From assembly GCA_030669525.1 (NCBI GenBank), contig DAOVDO010000051.1, positions 1 through 7,106 of the forward strand: 7,106 bases of DNA, in the 5' to 3' direction. The stretch's first letter is position 1; the number at the start of each line of letters is the position of its first letter. This DNA is from Dehalococcoidia bacterium. GTDB lineage: Bacteria > Chloroflexota > Dehalococcoidia > GIF9 > AB-539-J10. The notes below the pieces were generated by a model. It saw nothing but the letters and a program-made list of their open reading frames with translations, had not been told where the DNA came from and made no database searches. Both the position numbers and the translations under genes were made by a program. Positions 4,942 through 7,106 of this stretch are shown here, piece by piece.

Positions 4942-5829
4942 ATGAAGAAAATATCAAAACCATTCTATTATGGCGGACAGGCAGTAATAGAGGGGGTGAT
5001 GATGAGGGGCAGGACTAATCTGGCTGTATCCGTACGCCGCCCCGACGGCAAATTAGAAGTGATTAAACAACCACTGGCTAATATATACAAGGGGCGTCTT
5101 AGAGAAATACCGTTTATCAGAGGAATCATTGTTCTTATCGAAACCATGGTGTTAGGCATACAGGCCCTGCTTCAATCTGCCCAAATTGCCTCGTCAGAGG
5201 AAGAAGAAAAAATACCTGCGGCAGCTTTATGGGGAACTGTAGCTGTCAGCGTGGCATTCGCTGTAGCTCTTTTCTTTGTCGCCCCACTATTCATTGCCCG
5301 CTACTTCGATAATTATATCACCTCCGATTTAGTCAGCAATTTAGTTGAGGGTGTTATACGCATTGGCATTTTCCTGTTATACCTTAAGCTAATGAGCTTG
5401 CTTCCTGACATTAAAAGGGTTTTTGCCTATCACGGAGCAGAGCATAAAGTAGTCAACGCCTATGAGGCAGGGTGTCCTTTAGAGGTGGAAGCAGTGAAAA
5501 ATTACTCTACAGCCCATGTCCGCTGTGGTACCAGCTTTCTCTTTGCTGTGCTGGTCATCGCTATCATTGTTTTCACCCTGCTGGGTCGCCCATCAATATG
5601 GATGAGCATCATATTCCGAATAGTTCTCCTGCCAGCTATAGCTGCTCTCGGCTATGAAGTCACCAGATTTGGAGCGAGCCATACTAAAAACCTCATATCA
5701 CGCATTCTCCTTGCCCCGGGATTAATGCTGCAATCTATGACTACCAGAGAGCCTGACGATAGCCAGCTAGAAGCTGCCATATCGGCATTAAATGAAGTTA
5801 TCGAGACTGACAACTCAGAAGAAAACTAA
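4942..5829 (+). CDS. DUF1385 (YqhQ-like) integral membrane protein
   Basis: This 295-residue protein belongs to the DUF1385 family, named for Bacillus YqhQ; I know of no settled biochemical role. Family hallmarks in order are [15 protein letters not shown] (9-23), [12 protein letters not shown] (164-175), [11 protein letters not shown] (189-199), and a C-terminal LAPGLMLQ...[13 protein letters not shown] (257-279). The histidines, glutamate and cysteine of the middle motifs look like a metal or catalytic site. Hydrophobic segments lie near 93-120, 133-154, 198-215 and 220-240. I chose the ATG at 4942 because family members begin just before [10 protein letters not shown]. An ATG at 4915 has a better-spaced AAGGGA, and one at 4903 is possible, but both lie inside the terminator hairpin. 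Its 3' end overlaps hisI by 4 bases, tail to tail. Confidence 0.88.
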   Translation: MKKISKPFYYGGQAVIEGVMMRGRTNLAVSVRRPDGKLEVIKQPLANIYKGRLREIPFIRGIIVLIETMVLGIQALLQSAQIASSEEEEKIPAAALWGTVAVSVAFAVALFFVAPLFIARYFDNYITSDLVSNLVEGVIRIGIFLLYLKLMSLLPDIKRVFAYHGAEHKVVNAYEAGCPLEVEAVKNYSTAHVRCGTSFLFAVLVIAIIVFTLLGRPSIWMSIIFRIVLLPAIAALGYEVTRFGASHTKNLISRILLAPGLMLQSMTTREPDDSQLEAAISALNEVIETDNSEEN

Positions 5830-6164
5830 TTTAAGTCTTCAGTCTCTAAAAATCTGAATTCCCCATCACCCTGGAGAAAACAAGTCCGATAGCCTAAATG
5901 ACATACCGGGCCTGTAGGCTCGACCTTGATAAGAAGCGTATCGCTATCGCAATCTTTAGTAATGGACTTCACTCTGAGGAAGTTACCTGATGTAGCTCCT
6001 TTATGCCATAGCTCTTGCCGACTACGACTATAGAACCAGACATCTCCACTGGATAACGTATTCTGTAACGACTTTTTATTCATATAACCCAGCATAAGAA
6101 CCTCACCATTTCTGGCATCTTGAATAATAGCTGGAATTAAACCCCTGTCATCAAACTTAAGCAT
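5826..6164 (-). CDS. hisI: Phosphoribosyl-AMP cyclohydrolase, single-domain HisI
   Basis: HisI opens the purine ring of phosphoribosyl-AMP, the third step of histidine biosynthesis, in the cytoplasm. The 112-residue protein has the signature [16 protein letters not shown] (46-61), then DCDSDTLL (71-78) and [12 protein letters not shown] (85-96). D71, D73 and D75 are the expected magnesium ligands; C72, C88 and C95 the zinc ligands. The chain ends after the cyclohydrolase domain, so the HisE pyrophosphohydrolase is not fused here and must be encoded elsewhere. The ATG overlaps the hisA stop by 8 nt, and GGAGGT lies 10 bases upstream, so it is the second gene of a hisA-hisI pair. Its stop overlaps the stop of DUF1385 on the other strand. 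Confidence 0.96.
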   Translation of the reverse strand: MLKFDDRGLIPAIIQDARNGEVLMLGYMNKKSLQNTLSSGDVWFYSRSRQELWHKGATSGNFLRVKSITKDCDSDTLLIKVEPTGPVCHLGYRTCFLQGDGEFRFLETEDLN

Positions 6165-6888
6165 CTGCCCTCTTACCTCCGATACTGCTTATAGCTTCCC
6201 GCAAATTAATATCTCCAGTGTAAAGAGCTTTGCCGATAATAGCTCCCTCCACTCCCAGCTCTTCAAGCCGCTGCAAATGCTCAAGCCTGGAAATACCACC
6301 TGAGGCAATAATAGGTACAGGCATCTCAGCAATTAATTTTTCTACGGTCTCAAAATCAGGCTTGGTGAGTGTACCATCCCTTTTTATATCAGTATAGATA
6401 AAACGCCTCACCCCAAGCTTTACCATCCACTGCCCTAGCTGCAATACATCAATAACTGTGTCCTTCTGCCAGCCGTGGCTAGACACCATGCCATTCCGAG
6501 TATCAAGCCCGACTATTATAGCTTCCCCGAATCGCCGGCATAATCGTTTCACCAACTCTGGATTCTCAATAGCTGCGGTGCCCAAGATTATACGATTCAC
6601 CCCTTTGCGTAGCAACTCTTCCGCTACTTCCTCTCGCCTGATACCACCACCCATTTGCACCAATAAATCGCTGGTTCTAATTATTTCTTCAATCGCAATC
6701 ACATTTCCCATCTCCCCGGTAGCCGCCCCATCTAAATCAACTACATGCAGCCACCGCGCTCCCTGGGACTTCCACCTTAATGCCACTGCCGCTGGATTCG
6801 CATCAAAAACTGTTTGCCGGCGGTAATCGCCCTGATACAGTCGAACACACTTGCCGTTCCTGATATCAATAGCAGGTATTATCTCCAT
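6157..6888 (-). CDS. hisA: ProFAR isomerase HisA
   Basis: HisA isomerises ProFAR to PRFAR, the fourth step of histidine synthesis, using a TIM barrel with two phosphate sites. From the ATG at 6888 it has 243 residues, the usual size. It starts [20 protein letters not shown] with catalytic D8. D129 lies in GLDTRNGM, and YTDIKRDGT (165-173) supplies the family's Thr/Asp pair. MGGGIRR and IASGGIS form the phosphate-binding loops. An ATG four codons earlier (6900) is possible, but the chosen start matches the family N-terminus and has a GATGAG-like site upstream. PriA, the dual HisA/TrpF enzyme, is a possible alternative; sequence alone does not separate the two. It overlaps hisI by 8 nt and probably shares the promoter at 7054-7026. 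Confidence 0.95.
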   Translation of the reverse strand: MEIIPAIDIRNGKCVRLYQGDYRRQTVFDANPAAVALRWKSQGARWLHVVDLDGAATGEMGNVIAIEEIIRTSDLLVQMGGGIRREEVAEELLRKGVNRIILGTAAIENPELVKRLCRRFGEAIIVGLDTRNGMVSSHGWQKDTVIDVLQLGQWMVKLGVRRFIYTDIKRDGTLTKPDFETVEKLIAEMPVPIIASGGISRLEHLQRLEELGVEGAIIGKALYTGDINLREAISSIGGKRADA

Positions 6889-6911
6889 CTTCAATCTCAT
6901 CCCACAGTGCG

Positions 6912-7007
6912 TTATGGTAAAAATGCTGAAACTATATTATCAACAGCTCCATAAGTCTTATATTCATCACCAAACTTAACTATTCTACTTACCTTGCCAG
7001 GTAACAT
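6912..7007 (-). CDS. Possible 31-residue small protein upstream of hisA
   Basis: An ATG at 7007-7005 opens 31 codons ending in TAA at 6914-6912. The product begins MLPGKVSRIVKFGDEYKTYG and ends NIVSAFLP; I recognise no family. It starts about 12 bases after the predicted transcription start and ends 23 bases before the hisA start, so it would be the first frame on the his message. No Shine-Dalgarno is visible, and there are no runs of histidine codons, so it is not a his attenuator peptide. Composition looks protein-like, but the length is within chance. Confidence 0.25.
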   Translation of the reverse strand: MLPGKVSRIVKFGDEYKTYGAVDNIVSAFLP

Positions 7008-7025
7008 AGTCGTTTACTGCGCCAG

Positions 7026-7054
7026 ATTATAACTGAACACCCCTCCTCTGTCAT
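7026..7054 (-). promoter_or_regulatory. Promoter for hisA-hisI
   Basis: On the minus strand ATGACA (7054-7049, 5/6) and TATAAT (7031-7026, perfect) are separated by exactly 17 bases. Transcription would begin near 7019, leaving a leader of about 130 bases before hisA that contains the 31-codon frame. I see no histidine-rich leader peptide or T-box-like element. Confidence 0.55.
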
Positions 7055-7106
7055 ATCTTTAAGCCATGAATCTTGTACAAGCAGACAATACCCACCTTAT
7101 CTACAC

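Noticed and set aside
6458..6826. A 122-codon plus-strand frame
   Set aside because: It is antisense to hisA, whose translation is fully conserved.

Overview
The window looks like chromosomal DNA from a bacterium, most likely Chloroflexota of the Dehalococcoidia type. The grounds are the lipid block (two short MaoC/hotdog genes feeding into plsX) and the order rplU-rpmA-rpmE-DUF1385, which I recall from that lineage. This placement rests on remembered gene order and protein character, not on a search. Base composition is moderate, and nearly every gene is ordinary housekeeping.

Layout. Positions 1-1186 (minus strand) hold a tightly overlapped lipid operon: a HadA-like hotdog subunit, a MaoC hydratase with the catalytic motif, and the N-terminal 115 codons of PlsX, which runs off the left edge. 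Positions 1187-2072 are the only accessory-looking stretch: a small membrane protein of unknown function and the C-terminal remnant of an IS1595-family (ISXO2-like) transposase, both on the minus strand. Positions 2073-3944 (plus strand) hold a YuiD/DUF212 membrane protein, a rhomboid protease with a complete catalytic set, and an alpha/beta hydrolase with a complete triad. Positions 3945-5829 (plus strand) hold a strong promoter, then ribosomal proteins L21, L27 and L31, an intrinsic terminator, and a DUF1385 (YqhQ-like) membrane protein. Positions 5826-6888 (minus strand) are hisA and hisI, convergent with DUF1385 and overlapping its 3' end. A good promoter and a possible 31-codon small ORF lie upstream of hisA.

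How the genes work together. The two hotdog proteins probably form a heteromeric (R)-3-hydroxyacyl dehydratase that supplies acyl-ACP, and PlsX turns acyl-ACP into acyl-phosphate for phospholipid synthesis. L21, L27 and L31 are 50S subunit proteins. HisI and HisA catalyse consecutive steps of histidine biosynthesis. The rhomboid and hydrolase genes are adjacent and may be co-translated, but nothing in the sequence fixes their substrates.

The most unusual observation is the start of rplU. The conserved L21 N-terminus is intact and sits behind a well-placed Shine-Dalgarno sequence, yet no ATG, GTG or TTG is available. The only sensible initiation codon is ATT, the rare codon best known from infC. 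I see no CRISPR array, tRNA, rRNA, prophage, defence system or other clear new multi-gene system here.
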